Origin: Gnetum montanum
Taxonomy: Eukaryota; Streptophyta; Gnetopsida; Gnetales; Gnetaceae
Direction: 5' to 3'
Assembly: GCA_015680685.1 (NCBI GenBank)
Contig: MNCI01023974.1
Coordinates: forward strand, 138,396 to 202,395
DNA length: 64,000 bases
Part shown: in pieces, positions 32,020-45,139 of the stretch
How the letters are laid out: each line of letters opens with the position of its first letter
Position numbering within the stretch: position 1 is the first letter of the stretch
Position numbers and translations under genes: made by a program
Notes under the pieces: generated by a model
The model's database searches: none
Seen by the model: the letters and a program-made list of their open reading frames with translations, nothing else
What the model was told of the DNA's origin: nothing

Positions 32020-34225
32020 ATGTTGTGATTGCAAATGATACCTAAACTAAGGGATAAACACCTGTAGGAGGGAGGACCGTCCTAACCAAGGGCAAGTAGC
32101 CTAGAGGAGGAAGGGGCTAACTACAACAATAACCTCAAGAACAAGTAGCAAAATCCCATGCAATGGGACCTCTTCAGAAGAAGCCCAAAGTAGAATTTTC
32201 TAATAGATTTATGAAGCTAAAACCAAGCAATGACACAAAGATGAGGCACCTAGGCCCAAACTAAACCTTGAAGTCACCTTGATAGAAGCTTATCTTAAAT
32301 AAATTAATTTCAAGGAGATAAGAGGTTTAGGTTTTTAGGAACTAAACTTTGGTCCATTCTTAGACTTGATGCTAAAAGAGGTAAAAATCCAATTTCATAC
32401 CTCTTCTATGTGGCCTATCCTTACTTCCAATGGGGAGTGGTACATGGGAGAGACATACTTCTTCTAAAATAATACGTAGGCTAACACCACAATGAAGATT
32501 AAGGACATCAGTGTGTCCTACTCTATGGAGGCCATTATTGAGGCTCTAAAGTTACGAGATATTAGGACAACCTTAGTGGAAATATCAATGTAGGCAGACC
32601 CTAAAGTAAAGAAAAAATGGATCTAACAGTGCAATGAAGTTGAGCACAAGGAATATGGCACACTCACTAAGGTAGAGAGGTCGTACTTCAAAATTTTGGC
32701 CTACCACCTTAATCCAATGGTGAGGCCAAGTAAAATCACAACCTCCTCTGCCCATGCATGTGCTACTCTAAGCGATAAATTCCTTGTAAATCTCCTACAA
32801 CTCATCTATTTAGAGATTGAGAAGTGGTTCAAGGAGAATGAGCATGGGATGATGGTGTTCCCCTTTCCATGCCTCATTCACAAATTATGCAAGAGGGAAG
32901 GTAGAGCCCACTACACTAATGACATCCTTCATCATGCTTCTACTACCTCTTGGGTAGAGATGATGAAGGATAAGGTGTTTGCCAAGTTGCAAGAAGAGGA
33001 GTAGCTGCCACCACCACCCATTCATGAAACAATGTTGAAGGCTCATGTTTCCATTGAGCACATGAAAAAGCTTCATGAGAAACTCCTGCAGTAGCAATAG
33101 ATTGGAGTGAGTGGTGGTGAATCCTTTGTATACCAACTAGCATTAATCCATCTCAATGAAGTGATCAAAACCATCATCTAGTTGGAGGAGACAATGTCAC
33201 TATTTTTTACCCAAAGGATGTAGATGCCCACAATGTCAAATCCTAGCACCCAAGAAGTAATGGTGTTCCCTTTTAGAAAACAAAACCCCTAAGTTCTCTG
33301 GGAATGCCACTACTTTCTTAGTGTACCTAGAGGAGGACAAGGGGTAACTATCTTGGTGATGCAACACTAAGGGTAGGAAAAAATAGATGAGGTGGTGGCT
33401 AATAGAGTAGGTAAAGCATGGAATGCTCTTGTGACCACCATGCCTGATGTTGATCCATTTTGGGACGTGTAGAAATCTGCAAAAGCAAGTGGGAGACTTA
33501 GCATAGCCAAACATGAGGAGGCATTGGATCAATTGGTTAGAGCCAAGAAACTACTTCCAGAGGACTTTGACCTTTCAAATAACATCATTGTAGCTAAGGG
33601 CAAGTTCATTATCACTAATGCCTAACTTAGAGCAGCCACATCTAAAAATTGGTGATTGGTTGCTAAAGTTGCAAAATTGAGAGCCTACCTAGTTGATCCC
33701 GCTATTCATGGCTAGGCCATAACCAAAGATGAAGCTTTCCTCCAGGTTCAAGAAAAACTAAAAGTGGCCAAGAACACTAAGAAGACTACAATATTCAAGG
33801 CATTCATCATAGAAGCCATGAACTACAACACTAAAAATGACCTCTTAGAAACCCACAAGGAGAATGTTGTTCTAACCAAAGACAATTATCACCTACACAA
33901 TGTTGAAACTCAGAAAAACCAGATGGTTGAATGTATGAGACAATAGTTGGAGTAGCCTTCCAAGGTAACCATGTATTTGAGGAGGTTTGTTGTAGAAAAT
34001 AGAAATCTCTCAATGAAGGAGGTTCTAGTGCTTTACCAAAAATCAGCCATTGAGATTGCCACCTAGAAAATGAGGTCCTAAAGTTTGAAAGAGTGAAAAA
34101 TCACAACAATGACTAGGTTGGCCTTCTCAAAGAGGTTAACAAAAAGGAGATCTAGCTAGAAAAAGGCAAAGGTGAAAAAGACCCTACAGCAACTCCAACA
34201 AGGAGATGAAGTGTGGTAGCCTAGA
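32020..34225 (+). pseudogene. Downstream ORF of A1, first copy
   Basis: Homologous to 38248-40860 from the first codons on. Best preserved: FKILAYHLNPMVRPSKITTS, LSDKFLVNLLQLIYLEIEKW, FKENEHGMMVFPFPCLIHKL, CKREGRAHYTND and KLQEEE (32680-33003). This resembles the helical block ending in FPCLI..LC of the protein called 'putative plant transposon protein' or envelope-like in large LTR elements. The C-terminal part is a Lys/Glu/Gln-rich coiled coil (NHNN to LEKGKG near 34170). It breaks off at about 34205, where RT sequence starts. The function is unknown. Many stops, few indels. Confidence 0.65.
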
Positions 34226-36570
34226 CACCATATCCAAGCATTGTTATTATAGCTTCTTGGATGGTTATAGTGGCTATAACCAAATCCAAATTGCTTCAAA
34301 AGATCAAGCCAAGACAACATTCACAAGTCCCTAGGGGACTTTTGCATATTATAAAATGCCATTCAATCTATGCAATGCCCATGCAACATTTCAATACTTG
34401 GTCCTTAGTATTTTCCAACAGCAAAATGGTAGTGGTGTAGAAGTCTTCATGGATGAATTTTCCACCTATGGAGCTATGTTTGAGAAAGCCTTGGATCACC
34501 TTGAGCAAGTATTGCAGATATGTGTTGAAACAAACTTGAAACTCAATTGGTAAAATAGCCATCTCATGGTCCAAGAAGGCATTGTGTTAGGGCACTAAAT
34601 TTCACAAAAAGGGATTAAGGTAGACCTAGAAAATATAAGGGTCATCTAAGAAATAACATGCCAACCAGAGGCCATAAAAATGTTCAATCACTCCTTAGAA
34701 ACAATGGCTACTACTGGCAATTCATAGAGAATTTTTCTAAGATTGCAAAGTCATTGGTAGAGCTTACAAACAAAGATACACCTTTCATCTAGACCAAGGA
34801 ATGTGAACATGCATTCCAATAATTAAAAGAGAAACTCATAGAAACACCAATCCTATGAGTACTAGACTAGTTTAGACCCTTCTACATCATGATGGATGCA
34901 TCTAACTATGCCTTGGGAGCAATGCTCACATAGATGGACTATAAGAAATGCCCATACTACATTCATTATGCAATCCAAAGCATTGTGGGAGCACAATTAA
35001 ATTACACCACCACAAAAAAGAACTAATGGATATGGTGTATGCTCTGGAAACATTCAAGCATTATGTGCTTGGCTACAAAGTATGTGTACACACGAACCAT
35101 GGTGCAATCCGCTTCCTTATGAACAAGTCAATGGTAAGCCCTCGTGTCATACAGTGGCTTGTGATCTTGTAAGAATTTGATCTCATGGTGGTAGATCGAA
35201 AAGGGACTGAGAATGTGATCGCTAATCACCTCTCTCATTTAAGATGGGATAATAAAGAGGAAGAGAGCCCACTCTCTAATCAGTTTCTAGATGAACTCCT
35301 CTTTATAGGAGCAATAAATGAACAAACACCCACAGAAATAACATGGTATAATGGCATCCTCACTTATCTTCTCACTTAGATGATGCCACAGGATCTTGAC
35401 TTTAGACAGAAGCAACAATTTCTTCATTGGGTCAAATACTTTATGGAAATTAATGGACACCTCTACAAGGTGTGTACAAATGGCTTAATTCGTTGGTGTG
35501 TCCCTGATGAAGATCAACTTTGTGTTCTCCAAGATGCTCATGAAGGGCCTTGTGGAGGCCACTATGTAGGGAGATGCATAGCCATAAAAAACCTAATGGT
35601 ATGATACTATTGGCCTACAATCTTCAAGGATGTCCACCAATTCATCAAGTCTTGTGAACATTGTCAATGAGATGGGGGGATGACCGCTCACATGGAAGGT
35701 CCTCAATAGTATATTCAACCATTAGAACCTTTTGACATATGGGGTGTTGACTTCATGGATCCCATCACACCCATGTCCAATAGAAAGGCATATATTATCA
35801 TAGTAGTTAACTATTGTAAAGAGTAGGTAGAAGCAACAACCATTACTAATTATACATCATCCATTGTTGCTAGATTTATACAATAAAATATTGTAAATAG
35901 GTTTGGGATTCCACATTCACTAATTTCTGACAATGGAACTGATTTCATAAGTGCCACTTTTATAAAGTTAATGCAACACTTGGAGGTTAAACATAAATTG
36001 ACAACACCCTACCACCCCCAAGCCAACGATTAAGTAGAGGTAACCAACTAAGAGATTACAAAAATGCTAATGCAAACTATTAGCATATATAGGAAAGATT
36101 GGAGTGAAAAACTTAACAATGCCCTCTGAGGTTACCACTCAACATGGAAACTTCATATTGGCTATTCTTCCTATGAGTTAGTGTATAGAAAACTTCTAAT
36201 GCTTCTGATTCAATCCAAGCTTCGTACACTCTCAACAGCCTATGATCTAAATCTTGACCTAAGTCTAGCATAAAAAGAAAGATTGATGAACTTGAACATG
36301 CTAGATGAAAATCAATTAGTGGCCCTATCTTTGAATGAGGTGCACAAGGCATTCAACAAGTAACATCATAACCTTAGAATAGGAAATGTAAAACTTCAAC
36401 CAAGAAATAAAGTTCTCTATTAAAACCCCACACATGTACCCCAAAAGGAAAAATTCTAAACATTATGGGAGGGACCTTATATAATTAAGCAAACCTTTTT
36501 CTCTAGGGCCACATTGACCTACAAGCTTGGAAGCCTAAATAAAAAGTAGTTGGTAAACATCCAATAAGTA
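34226..36570 (+). pseudogene. pol: Second copy of RT (partial), RNase H and integrase in A1
   Basis: Starts inside RT at CYYSFLDGYSGYNQIQIA. Then KMPFNLCNAHATFQYLVL, VEVFMDEFSTYGAMF (the catalytic DD has become DE), LKLNW, RNase H as IMMDASNYALGAML, KELMDMVYALETFKHYVLGY, VHTNHGAIRFL (Asn for Asp), NVIANHLS. Integrase keeps both zinc His, CEHCQ, and all three catalytic acids: GVDFMDP, SDNGTDF, VEVTN. One frameshift lies between RT and RNase H. It differs enough from the first copy (visible changes in most lines) that a recent duplication is unlikely. Confidence 0.82.
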
Positions 36571-38247
36571 AAACCTTTCCTTGAACCAAGATAGGCCAAT
36601 GCACCTACCACATCGACAGATGGACAACCATGTTCTATTTTTCAAATCTCCTCCCTCCAACTCAGTTAGGAGGGAGATGGCCATATGTGCTAACAATCCA
36701 TATGGCTTCTTAGTTTTTCTATTTTTGTTTTTCATGTTTTTGATTTTATAAGTTATTTATTTTACAAATTTTTGATTTTCAAGATTTTTTCTAATTTTTC
36801 ACCATTGTTAATTCCTTTGAACCTTTCTTGATTATTTTACACTTTCTTATATATTTTACTTTGTTTTTTTATTTAAAAGTGTGATATTTCCTTATTTTTT
36901 CTAATAAAAATTACTTTATTATCACAAGACATAGTGCAACTATTATTGTTTACTAATGATGGTTGTGCTTAATGTTGTGATTGTCGATGTTTAATTTCTA
37001 TTTTTGAATTCTAATGTCTGATGACTTTGACATGATTTATTTTTCATTGAATAGGCAATGAGCCCATATCATCCACCCATCCAATAAACTCTATGTTTTT
37101 CCTTATTTTGGGAATTTGAGATCCCTTCCATTAAAGAAACTTGTAATGGATTGGTGACCTTTGTAGTTCCAGAATTAGGAAGGATTAAAAGGTTTGTAAA
37201 GGGTGTGAATTTAAGGGGACTCAATACTCTTTGTACTCTTCTACTTGCTTGAGTGCTTGAGTGTTTTTCATGGACTTCTTACCATTCCATTCCAACCACT
37301 AATAGGAAGTCAAAGAAAGTCTTTGCATGGTGTGGTTTCCATCCAAAAGATAAAAATAAAAAAATGATGGGAATTCAAATTAGACCCATTAAACATAATA
37401 AATGACTAATTCCTTGCATGGTGTGGTTTCCATTTCAAAAAAAAAAAATGATGAGAATTCAAAGCACACCTCTCAAACAAATAAACGGGCTACAAGCACT
37501 AGTTATAGGACTAGAAAGGCATGCACTTATGCCTGACAATCCCCTCTAGTTAAGGCCCTCTCTCACTTCCTACTTCTCTCTTTTCTTCTACTTATGGAAT
37601 GATGGTTTTTTTGTGGATGCACTCATGTGGGTGGATTGGGCTTAGAGTGGCGATGCAAAGTCACTACAAGTGACTAGTTTTGATTTGGACTGAGGATGGA
37701 TCTTCTTAGGTTATTTTAAACACAAATTCCACAAGGGACTTCTTATGATTCCAATTTGGAACTCCATTCCACCTTCTCTTTCATCCATCCATGCTTCCAT
37801 AACTCACCTCACAGTTGTGTTCTATGTATGTCTTGGTTTGATGATGTCAAGACTCTAAGGAGTTATTTTTCAAAGCCCAATACCTTCCAGAGCTGTTTAT
37901 CTAAATCACTTTGTTCTTTGACCTTGCACTTACCATAGGTAAGCCCTTTATCATGAGGGCCACAAACCTTAAGGTTTCTAATGGAAATTTTTTAAAATTT
38001 TTCTAACTCCCCCAAAGGGTTAATAACCTTAACAACATATAAACATCAAGCTTTTTGATAATTAACCCTTTCAACAACCTCTAGGATGAATTATTACCAA
38101 CAAAATATAAATAAAATAATAATTGGAATAATTAAATTAGCCATAATCACAACTTAGCCAAGTGTAATTATCCTTAAGAGATAAAGGCATCCCAATTATT
38201 TAAAGTTACATAACAATTGCTAACCCATGGTCTCATTATGATTACAG
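36571..38247 (+). other. Noncoding spacer of A1, second copy
   Basis: Parallels 30016-32019. The TTTGCATGGTGTGG block occurs twice (37322 and 37413), each followed by an A-rich run, so this part is locally duplicated. The CATTGA array of the first copy is missing in the corresponding place (about 37820-37960). Shared CCTTAAGGTTTCTAATGG near 37969. Confidence 0.6.
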
Positions 38248-40860
38248 ATGGCACCAAAATAGAAATGCCCATAGGAAGGAGAACCTTCTCAACCAAGGGA
38301 GAAGTGGCCCAAAATTGGAAGGGTCCAATAAGAACAAGCTCAAGAATCACTGGATGTAACCCATGTAATGGGACCTCTTTGTGAGGAGCCCAAAGTGGAA
38401 TTTGTTCAATAGATTCCAAAGGAAGAAGTGCCTACATAACAATCACAATGAGGAGAAGTTCCTGGAACTACACCAAGTTTTGAAGTCACTTTGACTCAAG
38501 CCTACCTTGACATTATTAGGTCCTAAGAAATCCAATGATCAATTTTTCAAGAAATCAACTTCAAACCATTCTTAGAGAAAGCTCCAACAGATGTCAAGAC
38601 TCAACTGCAAACCTCTCCTATGTGGCCAATCATCACATATAGTGGGAAATGGTACATGAAAGAGGCATATCTCTTCTAGAGTAATCAAAAGTTGGGGTCC
38701 ACTATCAAAATCAAGAACATTCAAGTATCCTATGCAGTAGAAACTATCACACAAGCACTAGGGTTGCTTGACATTAGGACATAGTTGGAAAAACTATCCA
38801 TGAAAGGTAATTCTAAAGCCAAGAAGGAGTGAACCTAGCAATGCTACAAGGTTGACCATAAGGAGTACGATGCACTCAAACTGATGGACCAAATCTATTT
38901 CAAAGTTGTAACTTATCACCTCAATCCAACGGTGAGGCCAAGCAAAGTAACCACTTTTCCCACTCAAGCATGTGTCCCTCTAAGCAGGAAATTTTCCATC
39001 AACCTTCCACAACTGATCTACTTAGAGATCAAAAAATTCTTCAAGGAAAATGAATGTGGAAGGAAAACCCTACCCTTTCCATGCCTCATTTGAAGACTCT
39101 ACAAAAGGGTAGGCATTGTCCCTTACTCCAATGATACCATCAGACATGCGCCTTTGGCCTCATGATCTAAGATCATGAAAGAAAAGATGTTAACAATGAC
39201 TCAAGAAGAGGAGTAACTGCTGCCACCACCCACTCAAGAAACAACACCAGAGGCCCATGTAGCCATTAAGCACTTTTACAAAATTTGAGAAAAATGCTTG
39301 AGTGAACAAGAGCAATGTGTAGGAACAAGTGGAATGGATCCATCTGTATAACAACTAGTAATGAGTCACCTAAATGAGGTGGCCTAAATAGTTAGCTAGA
39401 TGGAGAGGGGTGGACCAATCTTCTCTATCCAATGAATGCAGCTATCTACAAGGTTAGATCTTAACACTCAGGAGGTAACAATGTCACTATCTCAACACCA
39501 TTTATTCCCAGAAATCTCTAGGAATGTCGCCACCTTCTCAGTGTGTTTGGAGGAAGGTGAAGGGGCAACTATCCTAGTGATGCAACACCAAGGGCAGGAA
39601 ATAGTGGTTGAAGTGATTGTTGATTGTGTCGTTGAACCACTGAATGCACCTACAATGTTTGTACTAGACATATCTACACTTTGAGATGTGTAAACATCTA
39701 TAGGCACAATTAGTAGAAAGTTGAACCTAGCCTAGCATGAAGAATTACTAGATCAACTGCTAGGGACTAGGCAGTCGATCTTGGATATCTTTGATTTTCT
39801 GGAAGACATCATTGCAACCCAGTTGAAGCTACTAAAAGCAAGGGGAAAATGAATATTTTTGGAAGGGCAACTCAAAATAGCTCAAGAATGCAATCAACAC
39901 TTAGTTGTGGAGGTTGCCAAACTATGTGCCCAACATGCTAATCTTGTGATCCTCAACCCAACAATAACTAGAGATGAAGCTTTTAAATAGCTTCAAAAAT
40001 GATTCTAGAAGGCTAAGGAGGCGGCAGTTATGGCCATCTTCAAGCAGTCCATAGCTAAAGAAAAAATTTATTTAATTCAAAAATACTTGGCTCAGATGTG
40101 CTAAGAAAATGAGAGCCTGACTGCACAAAATCATCACTTGTATAATTTTGATGCTCAGAAGGATCAAATGCAAGAATTTATTCATCAATAGTAGGAGCAG
40201 CATGCCAAGGTGAATGCTAAATTGAGGAGATTGTCTATAGAAAATAAAAATCTATTAATAGAGTAAGTGTATGCCTTATGCTAGAAGTCTACCACTTGGA
40301 AGAATGAGGCCCTCAAGTTTGAAAAAGTGAAGGACCACTATAGAGACCAGGTTGGCCTTTAGAAAGAAGTCAATGAGAAACACATCCAAATGATAAAGGC
40401 AAAATCAAATGAAGCCCTCCAGAAACTCCAAAAAGGAAGAGAATTTTAATAGCCCATTGTTGATGGGATTGACACCTACAACAAGGTAGAGATTTGACTA
40501 AAGGAGCTGCAAATAGAAGAAATGACAGAATATATGGAGTTGGCCAATCTTTGTTAAACAAACCTAGTAGTGTTGACTACCAAACATCCATGGTTAAAGT
40601 TAGAGAAACAAGTGGCTAGCTCATATCTATTATACAAGGAAAATTTTAAGCACCACAAAGACACCAAGTAGAAGCTTGAGACCACAAATGCTAAAATTAA
40701 AGTTCTCAAAGCACGGTTCATAGACCAATGATCAACTGCTGAGAACTTAGCCAAATGGATGAAGGACTACCAAGAGTTGAAAAACATAATCTAGGAATTT
40801 GACATTGAACACAAATAGTTCACTACCTAGTTCATCAATGTTAAGGAGTTATTTTCAACA
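38248..40860 (+). pseudogene. Downstream ORF of A1, second copy: about 870 codons in one frame
   Basis: From ATG 38248 (MAPK) to about 40860 the frame is never shifted, yet it holds about 42 stops by hand count. N-terminal part: VEFVQ, GEVPGTTPSFEVTLTQAYLD, SPMWPIITYSGKWYMKEAYL, TIKIKNIQVSYAVETITQAL. Middle: FKVVTYHLNPTVRPSKVTTF, RKFSINLPQLIYLEIKKFFK, TLPFPCLI, then a Pro-rich stretch and an acidic block (VCLEEGEGATILVM). C-terminal third: long Leu/Lys/Glu coiled coil (LKLLKARGK, AKVNAKLRRLSIENKNLLIE, KLETTNAKIKVLKARF). No signal peptide or membrane segment is obvious. Same family as 10560-12160 in element B. The product might be structural or envelope-like; that is a name, not evidence of entry function. 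Confidence 0.68.
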
Positions 40861-41733
40861 ATCTCGTATTCTTGGGTTGTGCTCCTTTTAACCCACATTG
40901 TTGAATCTGCATGGATGTAGTGTCTATTTTCAGCTATAAATACATGCCTACCAACGACATTTATGGCAATAGAGATTTTAATTATAGTGAAGCTCTTTTA
41001 GTTTTTCCATTTAAAAGTTAGAATTTTTCTCCTAATTGCCTGTAGTAGGAGTCATTAAGTGCATGGATCTTTATTCTAGCATTGTTGTACTTGACCATGA
41101 TAGTGTGTGCGATAATAAAGATGAGCTTTCTGATAAACCTTGTAGCACTTTGGATAGATGAATTATTTCATTTATGAATTTAATGTTTTTAGTTATTTAT
41201 TGAATTTTTTTAATAATTTATTAAATATTTTTCAAAAATTCAGTTAACGAAGCAATTAAGCAAGATAGATTATACACATAAGTACAACCACTTCGAGCGT
41301 AACACATATTTTCTTAGTAATCCCAGTAGCATTATTGATTAGTATGCCCAGTAGCATAGCGCTTGGTTGTCCAATAGTGGATATGTGGGTTTAGAACATG
41401 TATGGAAAGTAGGAATGGATGCGTATGTTAGGACTAGTTAAATGCTCATTAATTAGTTAGTTTGCGTTAGTTAATCCAATCACTTTTATCTCCATTCAAA
41501 CATTAAACCATAAAAATACAAAATGATAAAAATCAGATGCCTCAATTACCCTTAACCATACTAGTGGGCATCACAAGTGTAATTGGAAAGACAATGATTA
41601 ACCTTAAAGCAAAGATTCACTTCCTAAAAGACTGGTACACCGAAAACGATAAAGTCCATGAAATTCAACTAGATCACGCAAGAAAACTTTATGATTCATA
41701 TGGTTGGGTGTAGGGGCACCTTGCCACTTATCA
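40861..41733 (+). repeat. Right-hand LTR of A1
   Basis: Ends GCCACTTATCA at 41733, with the GGTTGGGTGTAGGGGCACC block just before it. U3 has CAACAATCTC and ACATTGTTGAAT words, then a TATA box TATAAATA at 40935-40942. The start is not exact because the TGATGA end is not recognisable. The sequence after it is the middle of a gag gene, with no primer site. Confidence 0.72.
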
Positions 41734-43400
41734 ATGAGAAATACCAAACCTATACAAGGGTGTCTAACTTGAGAAGACAAATCCAAGGATGAAAGCAAGA
41801 ACAACATAAACCCTTGGACATGACCTTAAATAGATATTATTCTCTACTGAATAGATGCCTAGATCATAGTTTCTCTTAGGAAAGGCAACTTTTCCACATC
41901 ATAGATGGGCTTCATAATGAAACAAGAGAGACCATTGGGATGTATGCCCCAAGTCAATTATATGAGATAGGAACCCATCAGATTCAAGAGCTAATCAAGC
42001 ATGTGGCAAAAGAAGAAGGAGAGCTATGTAAACAAGAGAATGTAGAGGAAAACTACTAGGATTCAACTCTTTAAAAGAAAAGGGTACATATCTATGGTAA
42101 GGAAAAAGAGGCAATCCTTGATGAGATGATTTTACAATGAACCTTGCTAATACAAAATTCTCTCATTGAGCTTGAAGCAAAGTTGGATAAGGTGTCAAAA
42201 TTGATGAATGAGAAAGTTAAAACTTGCATAGAAATTGTAGAGGAGAAGGCAATGCAAAATGAGCCAAGAGATCATAATAAACAAAGGAAGCATAACCAAG
42301 AAATGACTAGGAACACTTTTCAACAAACAAGAAAAATATCTAAAGAAAGTGAAACTATGGACTTAACCATGGATGAAGATAATGGATGTGACATCTACAT
42401 ATATACCCATTCAATGGGCCATTGGTTGGTCTTGTTGCATCTACATGAGTATTGGGTACGGGCATTAAATCCAAGGTTTTTACAGAAGCACATGCCCAGT
42501 AGATTTCCTTTTCCATAGGGTAATTTTAGACAGTCCTACAACCAACCATACTATCCTAGTGGAACTTCTTATCAGCCTCAAAACTACTATCAACCGCAGT
42601 GGCAAAACCCACAATCGTGGGAAAGGCCATCATCAAACTAGCCCTACCCTTATTACCAGTCAAACCCATATGGATATTATGCTCAACAAGTTGTTTCCCC
42701 AATTGGTTCTACTTCCTCTACCTCAAATCACTATGACTGCTCTCCTGAATATTGTCATCCTATAACATCTTATTTGAGATCACCACCTCACACCTCTCAC
42801 CCTCCATCATATCCTCAATATTCTCATACTCACCTCCATCATATGTCACCTCCAACAACATAGGAAGGTCCAGCATCACAACATCAACAAACAAATGCCA
42901 ATTGTGCTACGAATGTGCATAAACATGCTAATATCGGCAGGTCCCCACCACAAACTTGAAAACATCCCTTCTTTAGGAAAGGCTGCAAGCAAAAGCAAAA
43001 CACTCATGAACCAACCACATCATCTGAACTAGCATAATGCTAATTTGGTGCAATGCCTCCATTTTCACAACCATCATCTCCTAATTATATGTAAAAGCTA
43101 ACATCCATTACCACTCCAACACAAGAGATAAATGATAAACCTATCATTGTGGAGAGATAGAAGAATCCATGCATCACCAATAATGATAAAAGGTGCAGTT
43201 GTGGGCCAAAATTTTGAAATATTAACACAACTCCTATACCAACCCACCATAAAGTTCAAGAGAAAGTGTGTGAGCAAAACCTAGTCTACATAGTAGCCAC
43301 TAAATTAGAAGAAATCCAATGGCTTGAAAATGAGAATATAAAATTTTTTCAAAAATGCATGGAAGTAACTAATTTGCTTATTAGTTCTAGAATTTTCTAA
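41734..43400 (+). pseudogene. gag: Gag of gag-only relative A2, 5'-truncated
   Basis: Begins abruptly at EKYQTYTRVSNLRRQIQG, the middle of the capsid. Then LNRYYSLLNRCLDHSFS, LFHIIDGLHNETRETIGMYA, THQIQELIKHVAKEEGELCK, LIELEAKLDKVSKLMNEKVK. The knuckle at about 42387-42425 reads C-D-I-Y, so its second Cys is Tyr. A Tyr/Pro/Gln/Ser-rich tail follows (QPQNYYQPQWQNPQSWERPS, HPPSYPQYSHTH), then a short helical end (KLEEIQWLENENIKFFQKCM). It matches the gag of A3 nearly block for block. Confidence 0.78.
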
Positions 43401-45139
43401 TTCTTCATATGTTTTTTATTTCTTAATATTTTTCTTTTCTTTATATTTTTCTCCTTTCTTGAGTCATTCTCTTTATGTTTTATGAATTCCTTTTATGTTT
43501 TTCTTAATAATATTACCAACTCATGATGCAGTAGTCAACGATATGTGTTGGGTTTTCGTGTTATGCTATCAAGATGATTAGGTAAGTAATTGTGTAAAGT
43601 AGTGAGACCACCTCATCCATGCCTCCAATTCTCTGAATAAAAGGTCTTTTTCATAGAAACAATTTGATTCTTCTTTTATGAAACTAAAATTCATCAATGA
43701 TTATTGTACCTTGAAGAAAGAGAGAACGACCAAGTGGGAATGGCAAAGGGTGTGACCACAAGGGGACTTGTTGGATTCTCTTCTTGACTTCCTTTATGTG
43801 TTTTATGACTCCTCTTGGAACATATCATCACTCCTTCATTGACCAATAAAAAATAAGCTTTGTCTTTGCATGGTGTGGCTCCCATAAAAAAAACACAAAA
43901 CACAAAAAAAAGAAAAAAAAAAAGGAAAAAGACAAAAAGACAAAAACACAAAAAAAAACAATAAACAATAATGAAAATTCAAAGCACACCCCTTAGATAT
44001 AATAATGGGCTACAAGCACTAATTATAGAGCTAGAAAGACATGTTACCCATGCTTGAAGACACCCCTCTAACTAAGGCCCTTTCTTCCTTCTTCTCTTTT
44101 CTTCTTTTCTTAGAGTGATGATTGTTCTTTGAGTTGGTTGTGGACTCATAGTGGTTGATAGAATGGAACACATCAATGTGAGGTCATTGTTCATAATATG
44201 GACTTGGTCTAAACTTAGACAAATAGGTATGCTAATCATTTTAATCACATTTTTCACAAGAACGTATTGTGGACATGGTCAAGTACCTTACATCTCGATC
44301 TTTGCAATCCCTTCTCATCCCATTATTCACCTCACTGCTGCATGTGAGTATAAGCCTTTTGATTTTATGTAGTATAGTGCAACATCGCAATGACAACAGT
44401 TGTGTGTTATTTGGAATAAAGGCATGATCTACATTTAACTTCTAGGGTGCCCATGGACATCTATAGAAGTGGTTATGTAAGGGAATTATGGAAGGAGCCT
44501 GCTTTGGAGAGGATCCACTTGCATAACTTTTGTTGATCATGGCTTTGAACAAACCTTCACATCTTTTAGAACATTAGTGATGTTTGCTCTAAATTTATGC
44601 ATGATTTTGCGACTACTTTGCATCTGTTTCATTAATTTTTCCTACCTTTCTATTTCCATATCCATTAATATTTCTTGGCCATCTTCTAAATTAGACCTTT
44701 GGTTTTAATTGTTCAAAAACTTATGTGCTTCTAGAGTTATGCTTATTAGTCATGGGGGCTAGGGATGTCCACTTTGAAATTTTTCTAACATTCTATTTTC
44801 AAACATCATTGTAACTAATAGTAATTGATCAAAATAATGTGAACAACTTGATGCTTTTAGTTACCTTATAGCCTTGGGCATAGTATGCTATACTCACCTT
44901 GTGCTTAAACAAAAACTAAGGGATCAAAAAAGGGCTAATCATTAAGGAAAACTAACCAAAACTAATGTTGGTCCTTTGGTGACTATAGGTGATGCTAAAA
45001 GAAACCCCTAAGGAATAAGGTCTTTTGCTAGGCATGCAAACAAATCCAAGAGGGAGATGATGGAGGATATGCCCATAGAAAAATCGTAGCACATACAAGA
45101 TAGCAGCTCAAACTTTGCATGTTTGCTAGATCCATGAGG
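43401..45139 (+). other. Spacer of A2 and start remnant of its downstream ORF
   Basis: Directly after gag comes the T-rich block and the same spacer as in A1: TTTGCATGGTGTGG with an A-rich tract at 43866-43960, GGGCTACAAGCACTA, CCATGCTTGAAGA. So pol is absent, not merely decayed. About 44985-45139 resembles the first codons of the downstream ORF and then the LTR starts. Confidence 0.6.

Larger units (their letters stand above)
22903..41733 (+). mobile_element. Element A1: Athila-like Ty3/gypsy retrotransposon with tandemly duplicated pol-to-downstream-ORF segment
   Basis: Plus-strand element. Order: 5' LTR (22903-23802), Asp-type primer site, gag, protease, RT, RNase H, integrase (to about 30015), noncoding spacer, downstream ORF (32020-34225), then a second RT-RNase H-integrase (34226-36570), second spacer, second downstream ORF (38248-40860), then an LTR ending at 41733. 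The junction of the two units at about 34205-34240 falls inside RT. Everything is laden with stops. Protease and RT wording fit the Athila branch. Whether one chimeric element or two recombined ones is recorded here cannot be settled from this sequence alone. Confidence 0.78.

Noticed and set aside
38248-40860. Stop-codon reassignment or programmed readthrough to explain TAG-rich frames
   Set aside because: Catalytic residues in the neighbouring pol frames are also lost and TAA/TGA are frequent too; ordinary decay with C to T bias suffices.
43694-43951. Phe/Val-rich minus frame at the A-rich spacer of A2
   Set aside because: Same cause: translation of the T-rich complement of a noncoding purine tract.
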